Shown here: piece by piece, positions 62,398 through 64,000 of the stretch
Numbering within the stretch: position 1 is the first letter of the stretch
Layout of the letters: each line of letters starts with the position of its first letter
Origin: Gammaproteobacteria bacterium
Lineage (GTDB): Bacteria > Pseudomonadota > Gammaproteobacteria > Burkholderiales > Rhodocyclaceae
DNA length: 64,000 nt
Direction of reading: 5' to 3'
Assembly (NCBI GenBank): GCA_018824085.1
Contig: JAHJHI010000034.1
Location: 1 to 64,000 of the forward strand
Translations under genes and position numbers: made by a program
The notes under the pieces: generated by a model
What the model saw: only the letters and a program-made list of their open reading frames with translations
Database searches by the model: none
Told to the model about the DNA's origin: nothing

Positions 62398-63846
62398 TCA
62401 GATAACGGTCGAGAGTTGACGATACTCCCCGACCTTGACGATTTTCAGTGTATTGGTACCGCCCGGAACGCCGATAGGCTCGCCGAAGGACAGCACGATG
62501 AGGTCGCCGACCTTCACGGCACCGCTGCGCAGCAGTTCTGCCTCGGCATCGACCAGCATGCGGTCACGGTCGGCGCCGTCGGCCAGATTGATCATCAGCG
62601 GCGTGACGCCGCGATACATCGAAAGCTTGTAGCGCGTGCGCACTTCCGGCGTCAGCGCATAGATCGGCACGCCGCTGTTCAGGCGTGACATCCACAGCGA
62701 GGTCGAACCGGACTGGGTCAGCGTGGCGATGGCCTTCACCTTGAGGTGGAAGGCCGAGAACAGCGCGGCCATCGCGATCGACTGGTCGATGCGGGTGAAA
62801 ACTCGCTGCAGGAACTCCTGGTCGAGCTTCACTTCGGCGGTCTTTTCCGCTTCGACGCAGATGCGGCTCATGGCTTCGACGGTTTCAACCGGATACTGGC
62901 CGGACGCCGTTTCCGCCGACAGCATGACCGCGTCGGTGCCGTCCAGTACCGCATTGGCGACGTCGGACACCTCGGCGCGGGTGGGCACCGGGCTGTTGAT
63001 CATCGACTCCATCATCTGCGTGGCAGTGATGACCAGCTTGTTCATTTCGCGCGACACCCGAATGATGCGCTTCTGCATTGCCGGTACCGCGGCGTCGCCC
63101 ACTTCGACCGCGAGGTCGCCGCGCGCCACCATGGCGCCATCGGACGCTTCGAGTATCTCTTCCAGCGCCGGAATGGCTTCGACCCGCTCGATCTTGGCGA
63201 TCAGGCGCGCGTCCGACCCGGCGGCGCGCAGCAGCTCACGCGCCTGGCGCATGTCGTCGCCGCACTTCGGAAAGCTCACCGCGACGTAGTCGACATTGAG
63301 CGACGCGGCGATCTTGATGTCTTCCATGTCCTTCGCCGTGAGCGCCGGCGCCGACAGGCCGCCGCCCTGGCGGTTGATGCCCTTGTTGTTGGACAGCTCG
63401 CCACCGTGGCGCACCGTGCAGTGGATCAGCGTGTCGGACACCGACTTCACGTCCATGACGATGCGGCCGTCGTCGAGCAGCAGCACGGCGCCCGGTTCGA
63501 CATCATTCACCAGTTCCGGGTAGTCCAGGCCGACCCGGTCGGCGTCGCCCATCTGGCACTCGATGTCGAACGTGAACTTCTGGCCCGCCTTGAGCAGCAC
63601 CTTGCTGCCGGCGAACTTGCCGACGCGGATCTTGGGGCCCTGCAGGTCTGCCATGACGCCGACCGTACGGCCCACCTTTGCCGTCACCGCATGCAGCAGT
63701 TCGACGCGCGCACGATGGTCGTCCGCCTTCCCGTGCGAGAAGTTGAGCCGGACCACATCGACGCCGGCCTCGACGAGCCGGGTCAGGGTGGCCAGATCGC
63801 TGGAGGCGGGGCCCAGCGTTGCGACGATTTTCGTAAAGCGGTGCAT
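62398..63846 (-). CDS. pyk: Pyruvate kinase
   Basis: The enzyme has 482 residues and transfers phosphate from phosphoenolpyruvate to ADP. Visible motifs are [35 protein letters not shown], the catalytic [14 protein letters not shown] and [11 protein letters not shown], and [15 protein letters not shown] full allosteric C-terminal domain is present and ends with [15 protein letters not shown]. Middle gene of the glycolytic cluster; 30 bases after pgk. Confidence 0.96.
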   Translation of the reverse strand: MHRFTKIVATLGPASSDLATLTRLVEAGVDVVRLNFSHGKADDHRARVELLHAVTAKVGRTVGVMADLQGPKIRVGKFAGSKVLLKAGQKFTFDIECQMGDADRVGLDYPELVNDVEPGAVLLLDDGRIVMDVKSVSDTLIHCTVRHGGELSNNKGINRQGGGLSAPALTAKDMEDIKIAASLNVDYVAVSFPKCGDDMRQARELLRAAGSDARLIAKIERVEAIPALEEILEASDGAMVARGDLAVEVGDAAVPAMQKRIIRVSREMNKLVITATQMMESMINSPVPTRAEVSDVANAVLDGTDAVMLSAETASGQYPVETVEAMSRICVEAEKTAEVKLDQEFLQRVFTRIDQSIAMAALFSAFHLKVKAIATLTQSGSTSLWMSRLNSGVPIYALTPEVRTRYKLSMYRGVTPLMINLADGADRDRMLVDAEAELLRSGAVKVGDLIVLSFGEPIGVPGGTNTLKIVKVGEYRQLSTVI

Positions 63847-63876
63847 GAGGCGACGGTGTCCGTGTTGTTGTTGAGA

Positions 63877-64000
63877 TCAGTCGTTGGAGCGCTTCTGCAG
63901 GATGTCGACAGCGGGCAGGGTCTTGCCTTCGAGGAACTCGAGGAAGGCGCCGCCGCCGGTCGAGATGTAGCTCACCTGATTGGCGATTCCGTATTTTGCG
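63877..64000 (-). CDS. pgk: Phosphoglycerate kinase, C-terminal end only
   Basis: The last 40 codons of phosphoglycerate kinase; the rest lies outside the window. The C-terminal signature [20 protein letters not shown] is clear and the protein ends LQKRSND. The position upstream of pyk-fba-purC matches the usual betaproteobacterial order. It is incomplete only because the window ends. Confidence 0.92.
   Translation of the reverse strand, partial: AKYGIANQVSYISTGGGAFLEFLEGKTLPAVDILQKRSND

Overview
The window is a stretch of high-GC chromosome with dense coding, many GTG starts and frequent ATGA/GTGA start-stop overlaps. Gene content suggests a respiratory, metabolically versatile betaproteobacterium of the Rhodocyclales type, possibly near Methyloversatilis. 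The pointers are a PsrA-type fatty-acid regulon, the NAGGN osmolyte operon, a PEP-CTERM protein, a PQQ dehydrogenase, the narXL/narKKGHJI locus, ubiUVT, and the pgk-pyk-fba-purC order. The taxon is inferred from gene content only. I saw no rRNA, tRNA, IS element, phage or CRISPR.

Layout. (1) 377-13167, plus strand: a fatty-acid degradation locus. It runs PsrA-like TetR regulator, FadE, thiolase, hydratase-dehydrogenase, thioesterase, FadL porin, a second dehydrogenase-hydratase of opposite domain order, a second thiolase and a monofunctional hydratase. (2) 13192-17160: a lipoprotein-like truncated hemoglobin, a DUF3034 outer membrane protein, a PilZ/YcgR protein and an MscS channel. (3) 17157-25755: a perfect FNR box leads into a tightly coupled ten-gene run: nnrS, nsrR, a DUF59 Fe-S factor, two unknowns, 5-formyl-THF cyclo-ligase, ravA, viaA, a DUF364 protein and a lipoprotein. 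This looks like a nitric-oxide/low-oxygen metallo-enzyme maintenance operon. (4) 25833-27765: an OmpA-like lipoprotein, and a PEP-CTERM protein behind a textbook sigma-54 -24/-12 promoter. (5) 27788-32927, minus strand: a PQQ dehydrogenase with a small cytochrome c carrying an atypical CxxxCH heme motif, plus a chemoreceptor and an orphan HyaC-type cytochrome b. The two upstream regions share the same GTGTCTCGGC...GTCGAGAC element, which suggests one regulon. (6) 33122-37799, minus strand: asnO-ngg-M42 peptidase, the N-acetylglutaminylglutamine amide operon. (7) 38025-40794: a small membrane protein, and a divergent MFS/LysR pair.

(8) 40804-57516, minus strand: the nitrate respiration island. 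narXL lies upstream of narK1-narK2-narG-narH-narJ-narI, then a parvulin, then ubiU-ubiV-ubiT (oxygen-independent ubiquinone synthesis) and a beta-carbonic anhydrase. From narK1 to the anhydrase there is no gap over about 150 bases. Nitrate respiration and the anaerobic quinone supply it needs are therefore probably co-transcribed from a promoter with an FNR-type box at 54799-54812. (9) 57748-60423: an orphan multi-PAS histidine kinase. (10) 60424-64000, minus strand: purC, fba, pyk and the 3' end of pgk, a typical betaproteobacterial housekeeping cluster.

The most interesting points are the FNR/NO operon that places RavA-ViaA with NsrR, NnrS and Fe-S assembly; the PQQ dehydrogenase/chemoreceptor pair that shares an undescribed operator-like motif; and the fusion of anaerobic ubiquinone synthesis to the nar transcription unit.
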